NCBI GenBank assembly: GCA_903922465.1
Contig: CAIXTV010000113.1
Coordinates: 1-52,994 of the forward strand
Reading direction: 5' to 3'
DNA from: an uncultured bacterium
GTDB lineage: Bacteria; Bacteroidota; Bacteroidia; Bacteroidales; CAIXTV01
Length of the DNA: 52,994 nucleotides
Part shown: in pieces, positions 8,267-16,993 of the stretch
Layout: each line of letters begins with the position of its first letter
Position numbering within the stretch: position 1 is the first letter of the stretch
The notes under the pieces: generated by a model
What the model was told of the DNA's origin: nothing
What the model saw: only the letters and a program-made list of their open reading frames with translations
Databases searched by the model: none
Position numbers and translations under genes: made by a program

Positions 8267-9271
8267 ATGAAATTAGATTTCGACAATTCACAAATGTCAG
8301 CGCATTGCGAAAGTGGCGTTATTGTGAATATGCTTAAATATTACAATATTACCATCAACGAACCCATGGCTTTTGGAATTGGATCGGGCTTTTTCTTTGC
8401 CCATCTTCCCATGATGAAAGTTAATTATTCCCCGGTTACAAGTTTCCGCATTTTGCCGGGATTGTTGTTTAGCAGGGCTTGTAAGAACATGGGAATATCA
8501 TATGAAAACAAAACGTTTCGCGACCCTCAAAAATCAATGGACGAACTCGATAGAGTTTTGGAAACAGGCACTCCTGTTGGATTACAAGTAGGTGTATTTC
8601 AATTGCCCTATATCCCTCAAGAATATCGCATGCATTATAATATGCACAGCATGATCGTTATTGGAAAAGAAAACAATGAATATTTGATAGCTGACAGCGT
8701 AATACCGGGCGAATGCAGAATTTCTCACGAAGATTTAATGCGTGTTCGTTATGCAAAAGGCACTTTTGCACCTAAAGGGAAAATGTTTTATCCAACCAAA
8801 GTCCCTAATGAGATTGATTTTAAACAACCTGTCATCAACGGTATTAAAAAAGTGTGCCACGATATGCTAGATATTCCAATGCCAATAATTGGAGTGAAAG
8901 GTATTCGTTATTTTTCGAGAAGACTTAGAAAATGGCCTACAAAAAATGGAAATAAGATTGCATCGCAGTATTTAGGGCAAACGATATTGTCTTTGGAAGA
9001 AATAGGAACTGGCGGTGTTGGATACCGTTATATGTATGGAGCTTTCTTAAGTCAGGCTGCTGACTTGCTCGGAAGAGAGGAACTTAAAGAAATTTCAATT
9101 GAAATGGGAAATGCAGGTAATCGGTGGAGAGACTTTTCTTATATCGGTGCCAAAAACTGTAAAAATAGGTCGGAACCTGAACATACTTACGATGACATTG
9201 CAGACATTCTGATGGACATTGCTGATAAAGAAGAAAAAGTATTTAGAAAATTAAAAAAAATCAAGTTATAA
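8267..9271 (+). CDS. BtrH-type acyltransferase, copy 1
   Basis: This 334-residue protein resembles the butirosin BtrH family (BtrH N-terminal domain), papain-like acyltransferases that move an acyl group from a carrier protein to an acceptor. Candidate catalytic residues are Cys14 in SAHCESG, His127 in the block MHSMIVIG, and Asp143 in LIADS, in the order expected for a Cys-His-Asp triad. The C-terminal half (about 185-334) is helical, with GTGG and RWRDFSYIGAKNCKN blocks. No signal peptide is seen, so it acts in the cytoplasm. In a cluster with its own ACP it probably unloads the finished chain. It is 318 bp before a near-identical-length paralogue. Confidence 0.8.
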   Translation: MKLDFDNSQMSAHCESGVIVNMLKYYNITINEPMAFGIGSGFFFAHLPMMKVNYSPVTSFRILPGLLFSRACKNMGISYENKTFRDPQKSMDELDRVLETGTPVGLQVGVFQLPYIPQEYRMHYNMHSMIVIGKENNEYLIADSVIPGECRISHEDLMRVRYAKGTFAPKGKMFYPTKVPNEIDFKQPVINGIKKVCHDMLDIPMPIIGVKGIRYFSRRLRKWPTKNGNKIASQYLGQTILSLEEIGTGGVGYRYMYGAFLSQAADLLGREELKEISIEMGNAGNRWRDFSYIGAKNCKNRSEPEHTYDDIADILMDIADKEEKVFRKLKKIKL

Positions 9272-9589
9272 AAGGAATTCTTCATGCTAATATATTATTT
9301 CCATACTTCAATTAAATTCAGTTGAGTGGCACTCAGGAGATAAGAATTTGTTTAGGCAGCAGGCCCTTTCAATTATAAGTGAAGAAAGACAACCATCAAT
9401 AAGAAATTACATTATTAAAAAAGCTTAAGTGGAATAAAATTCTAAACAAAAGCATTGATTCAAAGTTTATATTAGAATTTAATCAGTGAAGTTGAGTCAA
9501 GATTTAGGTTAAACGAAAGTTAAACCCTACTTAGCAGGATGATAGATTTAAAAAGTGAAATAATAACACCTCAAATTAAAAAAATATAG
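9272..9589. other. 318-bp spacer between the BtrH-type paralogues
   Basis: No coding region, strong hairpin or exact TAnnTTTG element is seen. The sequence is AT-rich. The last 10 bases before each BtrH-type start are alike (A-rich, then TATAG before ATG), which suggests that the duplication kept the translation-start context. Confidence 0.4.
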
Positions 9590-10594
9590 ATGAAATTAAA
9601 CTTCGACCATAAACAACTCTCAGCCCATTGTGAAAGCGGTGCCACAGTGAACCTACTCAGATACTACAATGTAGACATAAACGAACCAATGGCCTTCGGT
9701 ATTGGCGCAGGATACTTCTTTGCTCATCTTCCCATGGTAAAACTGAATTATTCGCCTGTGACAAGTTTTCGTGCATTGCCAGGCTTAGTATTTAGTAGAA
9801 CCTGCAAGAATATGGGGATTTCATACGAACGCCAAACTTTTCGTAATCCTCAAAAAGCAATGGATGAGTTGGATAGAGTTTTGGATACAGGCACCCCTGT
9901 TGGGGTGCAAGTTGGTGTTTTTCATCTGCCTTTCTTCCCTCAGGAATATCGCATGCATTATAATATGCACAATATGGTGGTTTTCGGGAAAGAAAACAAC
10001 GAATATCTGATTGCCGACAGTGTAATTCCGGGAGAGTGCCGCGTTTCATACGAAGACTTTAAGAAAGTACGTTATCCTAAAGGAGCTTTTGCACCCAACG
10101 GGAAAATGTATTACGTAACCAAGGTCCCCGATGAAATAGATTTTAGACAACCTGCCATAAAAGGTATTAAAAAAGTTTGCTACGAAATGCTCGACATCCC
10201 CTTCCCTATTATTGGCGTGAAAGGCATACGTTATTTCTCTAAAAAACTAAGGAAATGGCCTGTAAGCAAAGGTAATAAAGTGGCATCGCAATATCTTGGT
10301 CAGACGATATTATCGCTTGAGGAGATAGGAACAGGTGGAGCAGGTTACCGATTTATCTTTGGAGCCTTCTTAAATCAAGCAGCTGACCTGCTTAATCGTG
10401 AGGAACTAAAAGAAATTGCTGTTGAAATGGGCGAAGCAGGTAATCGTTGGAGAAACTTCTCCTATATGGGTGCCAAAAATTGCAAAAACCGCTCAGAACC
10501 TGAACATACTTACGATGACCTCGCTGACATCATTCTTGATTGTGCCAATAAGGAAGAAGCCATTTTCAAAAGATTGAAAAAAATTAAATTTTAA
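9590..10594 (+). CDS. BtrH-type acyltransferase, copy 2
   Basis: This is the second BtrH-family protein, also 334 residues, and it aligns to copy 1 without gaps; 46 of the first 60 residues are identical by hand count. Cys14, His127 and Asp143 are all conserved, so both copies look active. The differences are spread out, with fewer in the catalytic blocks. The ABC transporter ATPase starts on the base after its stop codon, so transfer and export may be coupled. Two copies could serve two acceptors or two chain lengths, or act as a heterodimer; the sequence does not decide this. Confidence 0.8.
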   Translation: MKLNFDHKQLSAHCESGATVNLLRYYNVDINEPMAFGIGAGYFFAHLPMVKLNYSPVTSFRALPGLVFSRTCKNMGISYERQTFRNPQKAMDELDRVLDTGTPVGVQVGVFHLPFFPQEYRMHYNMHNMVVFGKENNEYLIADSVIPGECRVSYEDFKKVRYPKGAFAPNGKMYYVTKVPDEIDFRQPAIKGIKKVCYEMLDIPFPIIGVKGIRYFSKKLRKWPVSKGNKVASQYLGQTILSLEEIGTGGAGYRFIFGAFLNQAADLLNREELKEIAVEMGEAGNRWRNFSYMGAKNCKNRSEPEHTYDDLADIILDCANKEEAIFKRLKKIKF

Positions 10595-11341
10595 ATGGAG
10601 CCCATCATACATATTGATGGTATCAGCAAAACCTATAAAGGGGCAGAAACTCCTGCTGTAGATGATATTACGCTGAAAATATACCCCAACGAATTTTTTG
10701 GGCTGTTAGGACCTAATGGAGCCGGAAAAACCACCACCATTTCGATGATGTGTGGATATATTCGTTCGGGAAAAGGAAAAATTACGATAGATGGGAAAGA
10801 TATTTCCCAACATCTTTCAGATATTAAGCAAATTATTGGTATTGTTCCTCAGGACATTGCCCTCTACCCCTCTTTAAGTGCACGCGAAAACCTCACATTC
10901 TTCGGAAATATTTTCGGGATGAAAGGAAAAGTTCTCAAAAACAGAATTGACGAATGTCTCGAAAAATTCGGATTGACGGCAAATGCCAACAAAAAGATTT
11001 CAAGCTATTCGGGTGGGATGAAAAGACGTGTTAACCTTATTGCCGGCATCATTCATCAACCAAAAATATTGTTTCTGGATGAGCCCACAGTGGGAATTGA
11101 CGTGCAGTCACGTAGTATTATCAATGAAATACTCGCTGAACTCAACAAAAAAGAAACTACCATCATTTACACTTCTCATCATTTGGACGAAGCCGAAAAA
11201 ATGTGTTCTACTGTGGCCGTAATCGACTACGGGAAGATCATTGCTCAAGGTTCGCCGGCTGATTTAGTTAGCCGCTACGATAAGTGCGAGACTTTAGAAG
11301 ACGTCTTTCTTAAACTAACAGGCCGAAAACTCCGCGATTAA
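10595..11341 (+). CDS. ABC transporter ATP-binding protein (ABC-2 exporter type)
   Basis: This 248-residue nucleotide-binding subunit has Walker A GPNGAGKTT (39-47), Q-loop Gln86, signature SYSGGMKRR (137-145), Walker B ILFLDEP (158-164) and the switch His in TSHH. The closest pattern is the CcmA/DrrA-type ATPase that powers ABC-2 exporters. It directly abuts the second BtrH-type gene and is 12 bp before its permease. It most likely exports the cluster product or moves it to the outer leaflet of the inner membrane. Confidence 0.93.
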   Translation: MEPIIHIDGISKTYKGAETPAVDDITLKIYPNEFFGLLGPNGAGKTTTISMMCGYIRSGKGKITIDGKDISQHLSDIKQIIGIVPQDIALYPSLSARENLTFFGNIFGMKGKVLKNRIDECLEKFGLTANANKKISSYSGGMKRRVNLIAGIIHQPKILFLDEPTVGIDVQSRSIINEILAELNKKETTIIYTSHHLDEAEKMCSTVAVIDYGKIIAQGSPADLVSRYDKCETLEDVFLKLTGRKLRD

Positions 11342-11353
11342 ACCCAGAACATC

Positions 11354-12637
11354 ATGCTAAAATTTACAGCATCTATTTATAAAGAATTTCTTGTACTGAT
11401 AAGGGATATCGGAGGGCTCATCGTCTTATTTTTGATGCCCGTTAGTATGATTTTCATCATCACTTTGGTGCAAGATTCCACTTTTAGAAGTATTAAGGAG
11501 TTAGAAATTCCCCTCTTAATGGTCAATCTTGATCACGACACCATGGGTAATGTGCTTGAAAGGGGCCTCATTGAATCGGATTTCTTCAACATCGACCACA
11601 AAATGAATGATAAGGATGCCGACGAGGCAAGTTTGAAGCAAGCTGTGGCCGACGGTGATTATCAGATTGGGATTGTGATACCCGAAGGGATTACCGATTC
11701 GGTGCGCAAAAACAGTATGTATCGAATTACTCAGGTGCTTGGTGAAATGGGCATGCCAAAGGATGATTCTATTCCGGTTAAGGGTGTGGTGACGGTTCGA
11801 ATGTATTTCGACCCTGTCATCAAAAAATCATTAAAGAATGCGGCCATGGCAACGGTTGAGAACATCATCAATCGCGTGGAGCAAAAATTTCTTAATAAAA
11901 CCATGACAGCCGCTTTGTCGGAATTTCCTCCCGAAAAAGACCTGCCCGATCTTATCGACACCCCCACTGTTACCGTAATTTCTAATTATGCATCGAAAGG
12001 GCAGTACGACTTCGTCCCAAATTCAACTCAACATAATGTGCCTGCATGGACTATGTTTGCGATGTTTTTCATTGTAATCCCTATGTCAATCAGCATGATA
12101 AAAGAAAGGGAAGACGGAAGTTTGTTCCGCTTACTCACCATGCCGGGTTCCTATTTCACCATCATTTCGGGCAAAGTTGTCATCTATTTGATGGTCTGCA
12201 TCATCCAATTTATCCTTATGTTGGCAGTTGGAATCAATCTTTTTCCCCTTTTGGGCCTACCTAAACTCATTTTGGGCAGCAACATAATGGCTTTGAGCAT
12301 GGTGGTCATCTCGGCAGCCTTTGCCGCCATTGGTTACGGCATAATGATAGGCTCAATTTTCAAGACCTATCAACAAGCAACCTCATTTGGTTCGGTTTCT
12401 GTTATCATTTTAGCCGCTTTAGGAGGGGTTTGGGTCCCGGTTTATCTGATGCCTAACCTCATGCGCACCATTTCGAGCTTTTCTCCACTAAATTGGGGTT
12501 TAAATGCCTTCTACAACATCTTTATGCGTTCGGCAAGTCTTGGCGATGTAATGACTGATTGCCTGAAAATGCTGGCATTCTTCGTCGTCTGCCTTGCAAT
12601 TGGAGTAGGAATGTTTAAAATTCGTAAGGAAAAATAA
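11354..12637 (+). CDS. ABC-2 type transporter permease
   Basis: This 427-residue membrane protein has one N-terminal transmembrane helix (about 20-42), a large non-membrane domain (about 45-225) and five more helices in the C-terminal 190 residues. This is the layout of ABC-2 permeases of the YhhJ/YbhR kind. It includes the motif IKEREDGSLFRLLTMPGS after the second helix, typical of the family. It is the partner of the ATPase just upstream and the last gene of the cluster on this strand. Substrates of this class range from drugs to lipids, so assignment to the cluster product rests on position. Confidence 0.9.
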   Translation: MLKFTASIYKEFLVLIRDIGGLIVLFLMPVSMIFIITLVQDSTFRSIKELEIPLLMVNLDHDTMGNVLERGLIESDFFNIDHKMNDKDADEASLKQAVADGDYQIGIVIPEGITDSVRKNSMYRITQVLGEMGMPKDDSIPVKGVVTVRMYFDPVIKKSLKNAAMATVENIINRVEQKFLNKTMTAALSEFPPEKDLPDLIDTPTVTVISNYASKGQYDFVPNSTQHNVPAWTMFAMFFIVIPMSISMIKEREDGSLFRLLTMPGSYFTIISGKVVIYLMVCIIQFILMLAVGINLFPLLGLPKLILGSNIMALSMVVISAAFAAIGYGIMIGSIFKTYQQATSFGSVSVIILAALGGVWVPVYLMPNLMRTISSFSPLNWGLNAFYNIFMRSASLGDVMTDCLKMLAFFVVCLAIGVGMFKIRKEK

Positions 12638-12648
12638 ATCCTTAGGAA

Positions 12649-12717
12649 GTTATGAGTTATGAGTTATGAATTATGAGTTTTTGGGAATAGAAAATTACCA
12701 AAAATAATCTCATAATT
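12649..12717. repeat. Heptamer direct repeat and inverted repeat between convergent genes
   Basis: GTTATGA occurs three times in a row, then ATTATGA (12649-12676). The last part, AATTATGAG (12669-12677), pairs with CTCATAATT (12709-12717) as a 9-bp inverted repeat with a 31-nt loop. It overlaps the stop codon of the minus-strand gene. It lies where two transcripts converge and might reduce read-through. Confidence 0.55.
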
Positions 12718-13684
12718 ATGCTTTTGGCTTAATTATATTGAAAATTAAATCGCAAGTTCCGGTTAAATTAGCATTGGTTACGATAATAAATTTCTTATCA
12801 AGATTGCCTAAAAGGGCAGGTTCAATGATTACGGATTGCTGGTTAATAGCTTTATAACCAGAGGTGATGGGAAAGTAAGCGTTGTCGGCCATCGAAATCC
12901 AAACATCGCAACCATCGGCAAAAATTTCAATTTTTTCGCCTTCTTTAAAGGAGTGAATACAAATTTTGCGGAATTCGGCATGAGGAACAAGTAGCTGATA
13001 ATGCCCCCAATGCGAACGGTCGCCCATGAGATTGAGCGGATAAAATTTATTTACTTTTGCCTGACAATCATCATCGTCGCCATAAGTATAAATTAAGCCC
13101 CCGCGGTTTTTATTGAGCTTTTTAATCAATATATGCCTTAAAGCGTCGGCCGAATTGCTTTCGACACCCACTTTATCCATGCGCGATTTTTGATTATCGT
13201 GCTTGCTAATGATAGAAGTGCGATAGGCCAACACAGCAGCAGCCCCATCAGGAACAGCTTGCGCTGTCATTTCGGTGGCCAAAGCCAACAATGCAGCTAA
13301 ACGCAATTCATATGAACCCATATAGAAGCGGTCGCGAGTGCGTCCCCAAATCAGTTTATAGGGTTCTGTATTCACATCATGCACTTCACGTGTTAAGCTA
13401 TCGAAACTATCTAATTTTGGGCTCATTTCCATAAATTCCGATTCAAAGCTTTCCGTAAGAACAGTTTGTGCCTCCTTATCGCCAGTGAGGCTTGCCACCA
13501 TATTAATAAATTCAGTGGCATATACTAGAAAATCAGTGTACATTGCCATTTGGATATCTCCATCGTTTCGATGGGCATATAGCCGTGCTAAATGATAGAC
13601 AACTATATTAAGGGCTATATCTATGCTTTTTTCCATAGAACCTACCATTACGTTTGAGGCACCTTGCCAACCTTGCTTTTTCAT
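12716..13684 (-). CDS. Conserved-looking protein of unknown function
   Basis: I do not recognise this protein. I start it at 13684 (MKKQGWQG), giving 322 residues. The longer in-frame start at 13726 would lie upstream of a good -7 element at 13705-13712. The N-terminal 190 residues look alpha-helical, with an acidic stretch around a TESFESEFMEM segment. The C-terminal about 100 residues look beta-rich (hydrophobic/polar alternation, with GEKIEIFADGCDVWIS). No signal peptide or membrane helix is visible. It converges with the ABC permease gene and has no operon partner, so context gives no function. Confidence 0.7.
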   Translation of the reverse strand: MKKQGWQGASNVMVGSMEKSIDIALNIVVYHLARLYAHRNDGDIQMAMYTDFLVYATEFINMVASLTGDKEAQTVLTESFESEFMEMSPKLDSFDSLTREVHDVNTEPYKLIWGRTRDRFYMGSYELRLAALLALATEMTAQAVPDGAAAVLAYRTSIISKHDNQKSRMDKVGVESNSADALRHILIKKLNKNRGGLIYTYGDDDDCQAKVNKFYPLNLMGDRSHWGHYQLLVPHAEFRKICIHSFKEGEKIEIFADGCDVWISMADNAYFPITSGYKAINQQSVIIEPALLGNLDKKFIIVTNANLTGTCDLIFNIIKPKA

Positions 13685-13704
13685 AATTTTAATTTTTAGA
13701 ACTG

Positions 13705-13712
13705 CAAATATA
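13705..13712 (-). promoter_or_regulatory. -7 promoter element for the unknown protein gene
   Basis: Read on the minus strand this is TATATTTG, an exact TAnnTTTG match, 20 bp before the ATG at 13684. A TTG on the minus strand (13729-13731) lies 16 bp further upstream. The short leader is typical of this phylum and supports the shorter start of the gene. Confidence 0.55.
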
Positions 13713-13867
13713 CATTTTATTTTCAATACAAGTTATTTTAATCACATTTTATGTTTTTTTTTTCGACATTAAAGAATTTTATTTTGTTTACGATACCGAT
13801 ATTTTGTGATTAAAAATATAAGACTTTTTGTCTGTCAAGTGTCATTATGGCAGAATCTGGGTTTACA

Positions 13868-14099
13868 TATTTACAATAAATTAAATTTTGCGACCAATAT
13901 GTAATTACGAAAAGGCTCCCCAATAAGTTTTTCCGCCTAAAGTATATTACGAAGAGGCTCCCCAATAAGTTTTTCCGCCTATATGTAATTACGAAGAGGC
14001 TCCCCAATAAGTTTTTTCGTCAATATGTAATTACGAAGAAGCTCCCCATTAAATTTTTCCGCCTATATGTAATTACCTATTTACAATAAATTAAATTTT
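13868..14099. repeat. 42-bp tandem repeat array flanked by a 22-bp direct repeat
   Basis: Four units with a period of exactly 42 bp lie at about 13894-14061: GGCTCCCC-type cores are at 13914, 13956, 13998 and 14040. A partial fifth unit follows. An identical 22-base flank, TATTTACAATAAATTAAATT plus TT, occurs at 13868-13889 and again at 14078-14099. Diverged pieces of the same words (CTGGGTTTAC/CTGGGTTCAAC; GGGGATAAA before TGAAATTTTC) continue to about 14355. The stop-free frame through the array comes from the period being a multiple of three. No protein is called. Confidence 0.75.
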
Positions 14100-14354
14100 C
14101 CCGTCAATCTGGGTTCAACTTATGACGGAAAAATAAATTCTGCCGCCTCTTCCTAATTACATATTGGGGATAAATGAAATTTTCATTAGCACCTATAATA
14201 TTCATTTTAATGAAAATTAAATTCGGATGTCTCCTTGAAATAAATTTTATTTGCAAAAATAAATTCGGACGACCTCATGGGTTACACTTATAGCTCAAAA
14301 TGAAATTTTTTAGCCATTCTGGGTTTGCAAAATGGGGATAAAATGAAATTTTCC

Positions 14355-14362
14355 TACTTTTG
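14355..14362 (+). promoter_or_regulatory. -7 promoter element of the tautomerase gene
   Basis: TACTTTTG matches TAnnTTTG exactly and lies 89 bp before the tautomerase ATG. A TTTG at 14324-14327 is 27 bp upstream, too far for a normal -33 element. Confidence 0.45.
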
Positions 14363-14451
14363 CTTGCTAATGCTTTATTCGAAAATATGCATTTGGAAGG
14401 CTGACGCAATAAATCTTAATCGAAAAACAAATTATATAAAAGAAAAATATT

Positions 14452-14649
14452 ATGCCATTAGTACAAATTACCATCCTGCCACAAACAGCAGAAAAGAAAG
14501 CCGAAATGTCGAAAGCCATCACCGATGAAATTAATCGCATTACGGGAATTCCGAAAGAAGCCATAACAATAGGATTTTACGAATTGCCGGCCGAAAGCTT
14601 CGCAACAGCGGGGATAATGCTTACCGAAAAGTTTAAAACAACATCCTGA
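14452..14649 (+). CDS. 4-oxalocrotonate tautomerase-family protein
   Basis: This 65-residue protein begins Met-Pro, so that removal of Met exposes the Pro1 general base of the tautomerase superfamily. The pattern PLVQITILPQTAEKKAEMSKAIT, followed by a helix and then a TIGFYELP strand, matches small 4-oxalocrotonate tautomerases, which work as hexamers or trimers of dimers. Length (64 residues after processing) is typical. The ring-fission pathway genes that would give it a substrate are absent, so its substrate is unknown. It is a single gene with its own promoter element. Confidence 0.85.
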   Translation: MPLVQITILPQTAEKKAEMSKAITDEINRITGIPKEAITIGFYELPAESFATAGIMLTEKFKTTS

Positions 14650-15416
14650 AACTGAGTCGTAGCAGCTTTGATTGCTATTTTTGATGGGTGGCTATAGCTA
14701 AATTTGCTTGCATTTAAGTTGCTGTAATTTTCATGCAACAATAAATGCAATACGCTAAATTCATGCCTTGTTTAAGGCAAAGTTATAGGATTGCGATAAG
14801 GCACAACATTAAGAAAACGAATTGTGCAAGGCGTATATTTTCAGCACTTTGTCCTAACCTATTTCTATAAATCGCTAACCCAAAATCACATCAAAAGTGC
14901 TTCATCTACTTTGGGGTTAACTGACAAAATAGATGTACTCAATGAAATTTCGGTGTCGAAAATCGAAATCATATTAGTAGAATCTCAAAAAATCATAAAC
15001 TTCATTTGCAAAAAAGAAATATTAGGTGATTTGTGACATCATTTAACTAAATAATCCAAAATTAGTTGATTTTCATGTAAGCTTTATCTTACTGATTTAA
15101 AATTAATTCAGTCAATGATATCATGCAATAAAAAAAATAATTTGTTTTTACAGAGATATATCTAAAAAAAATTAGATATATTTGTGCTAAATATTGAACA
15201 CTAAAAAAACTAAAGCCTAAAAAACAATAATATTCATGAAATCAATGATTTCACATATTAATAAATCGGATAAAGCTAAGCTTCAATTTCAGGATTCAGG
15301 CTTATTAAGCTTCATTTTCAACTACTTTTCACATGGTATGAAATTAATAAGCAGCTTATTAGAAATATCCTATAAAACATTGATGAAGCCACGAAAATTT
15401 AGGCTTCACAATTTCA
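14650..15416. other. Gene-poor AT-rich stretch
   Basis: I see no convincing gene. Two short open frames (14824-15036 and 15236-15463) have no family resemblance. Small hairpins are present: GCCTT/AAGGC at 14765-14778, GCACAA/TTGTGC at 14801-14827 and GAAGCC/GGCTTC at 15385-15407. An exact TATATTTG at 15177-15184 could start a long leader into the ribonuclease gene, or the small frame at 15236. Confidence 0.4.
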
Positions 15417-15424
15417 TATTTTTG
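15417..15424 (+). promoter_or_regulatory. -7 promoter element of the NYN ribonuclease gene
   Basis: TATTTTTG is an exact TAnnTTTG match 55 bp before the ATG at 15480, leaving a leader of about 48 nt. It follows the GAAGCC/GGCTTC hairpin. A second exact match lies further up at 15177-15184. Confidence 0.45.
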
Positions 15425-15479
15425 CATACTAATCCAAAAAAACACATTACATTTGAATATTAATTAATACCTAAAAATC

Positions 15480-16925
15480 ATGTCACATAGTAAATATGAT
15501 TATGTAGAAATCGAAGACAGCTCTGATTTCAAATCTGTTAGAGTAAAAAACCTTAAAGGTTTTTTGAAATTGTTACAACAATATCAGGTGAAATTGCTAT
15601 TTCGTTCTGAATTGCCAAAGACTGAAACCAGTCAGACAAAAGATTTTATATTTTTAGAAAATGGCACATTCTATCGCTTCGATGGCAAGAGTTACAAGAC
15701 ATTAGAAGACTTTGAAGAAGCGGCAAAAAGCGATTTTCCCGATGCCGAAAGCTTCTACGATGCCCAACAAGGTGGAATTTTCACCTACCGCGAATATCTC
15801 GACTGCAAAAAAACTGGGGTCGTCGACAAACAATTATACGCAAAAGCTCAACGATATGGATTCTACGATTCGTTTGAAAAATTTAAAGAGCGTTGCGAAG
15901 CAAATAAAACATTAATCCCTAAAAGCTTCGTTCCCGCAGAATACGATTCGGCTATCAAGCTTTGCGAATATGCACTTTCGAAAGGATTTAAAGACTATTG
16001 GGACTTTGATAAAGCCTTTTTCTTTGGATTTTCAGATAAAATCACCTTCGACGAAGCAAAAATCAAAGGTTATACCTATGCCGAAGATTATATTAATGCC
16101 GTAAAAATGGGCTTCGACTTGATTAAAGAATATCAGGAAGCAAAACATTTGAAAATCCTAAGCAAATTCGAATACGACTACTACAACAACCTCAAAAATG
16201 CCGCAAAAGGCATCTACAGCTTCGATCAGGTTGTTTTGATGGTGGCCTTGAAAAACACCGATAATGGGAAAAAACTTTCGCTAAAGAAATTAATCGAACT
16301 GCTTAAATTAAAGGAAGAAGAAATCAAGTTCGCATCGAAAGAAGACGGAAGCCGAATCCTACCTGAATGGTATTCCAAAAAACTCAATAACGAAGACGAA
16401 TTCAGACTCTTCCTAAGCGAAGAAAGCCGAATTAAACAATACGGAATTTTCGATTCAGATGGCGAATATTTTGAGGTTTGGAAGATATCAAATAAGAAAA
16501 TCTATATCGACGGAAGCAATGTCGCATTTTCAAACCATAGAAAAAGAGAAAACCCTAACGGGGACGACATGCCTCATTTCAGTAATATCAAACTCATAGT
16601 AGAAGAATTATACACTCAGAGGTTCGAAGAAATTATGGTGATAGGCGACGCAGGTCTAAAACGAAAAGCTCCTGATTTGGAAGTCTTAACCAAGATGATT
16701 AACGACAAGAGAATATCTTACCATGAAGCCCCTTCTACCACTGAAGCCGATGAATTTTTCATTAAAAAAGCTAAAGCCGATAAATGTTACATCGTTTCGA
16801 ACGACACCTTCCGCGATTGGAAGATGAAGGACACTTGGATTGCTGAAAACATCGACAGAATCCGCATTCCTTTCATGATTGAAGGAACCACAGTTACCCT
16901 TTCGGGTATTGAAAAGATATTATAA
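15480..16925 (+). CDS. Zc3h12a/NYN-like ribonuclease domain protein
   Basis: The C-terminal about 140 residues (from KIYIDGSNVAF) match the PIN-like fold of Zc3h12a (Regnase)/NYN ribonucleases. Acidic metal-site candidates are Asp344 in YIDGSN, Asp424 in EADEFF, and Asp442/Asp446 in SNDTFRDW. These would bind Mg2+ and cut RNA. The N-terminal about 330 residues contain several aromatic-rich helical segments (YxEYLDCKKTG, AQRYGFYDSFEKF, ALSKGFKDYWDF, AKIKGYTYAEDY) spaced about 25-45 residues apart. They read as degenerate helical repeats, perhaps a substrate- or partner-binding scaffold. There is no signal peptide, so it is cytoplasmic. It stands alone, with its own promoter. RNA turnover, defence and toxin roles are all possible. 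Confidence 0.75.
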   Translation: MSHSKYDYVEIEDSSDFKSVRVKNLKGFLKLLQQYQVKLLFRSELPKTETSQTKDFIFLENGTFYRFDGKSYKTLEDFEEAAKSDFPDAESFYDAQQGGIFTYREYLDCKKTGVVDKQLYAKAQRYGFYDSFEKFKERCEANKTLIPKSFVPAEYDSAIKLCEYALSKGFKDYWDFDKAFFFGFSDKITFDEAKIKGYTYAEDYINAVKMGFDLIKEYQEAKHLKILSKFEYDYYNNLKNAAKGIYSFDQVVLMVALKNTDNGKKLSLKKLIELLKLKEEEIKFASKEDGSRILPEWYSKKLNNEDEFRLFLSEESRIKQYGIFDSDGEYFEVWKISNKKIYIDGSNVAFSNHRKRENPNGDDMPHFSNIKLIVEELYTQRFEEIMVIGDAGLKRKAPDLEVLTKMINDKRISYHEAPSTTEADEFFIKKAKADKCYIVSNDTFRDWKMKDTWIAENIDRIRIPFMIEGTTVTLSGIEKIL

Positions 16926-16993
16926 TAGATGATAACTGACTTATAATTTCTGCCTGTTTATTCAAGCAGAAGTCATCAAAGAGAAAGGAAAAC

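Noticed and set aside
10595-12637. Stand-alone drug efflux pump
   Set aside because: The ATPase abuts the BtrH-type gene without a gap, so a role in exporting the cluster product is the simpler reading.
13810-14007. Open frame of 65 codons through the 42-bp array
   Set aside because: Open only because the period is a multiple of three; no start context and no protein character.
15236-15463. Small protein of 75 residues before the ribonuclease gene
   Set aside because: A TATATTTG lies upstream, but the sequence shows no family resemblance and holds a hairpin and a better promoter for the next gene inside it.
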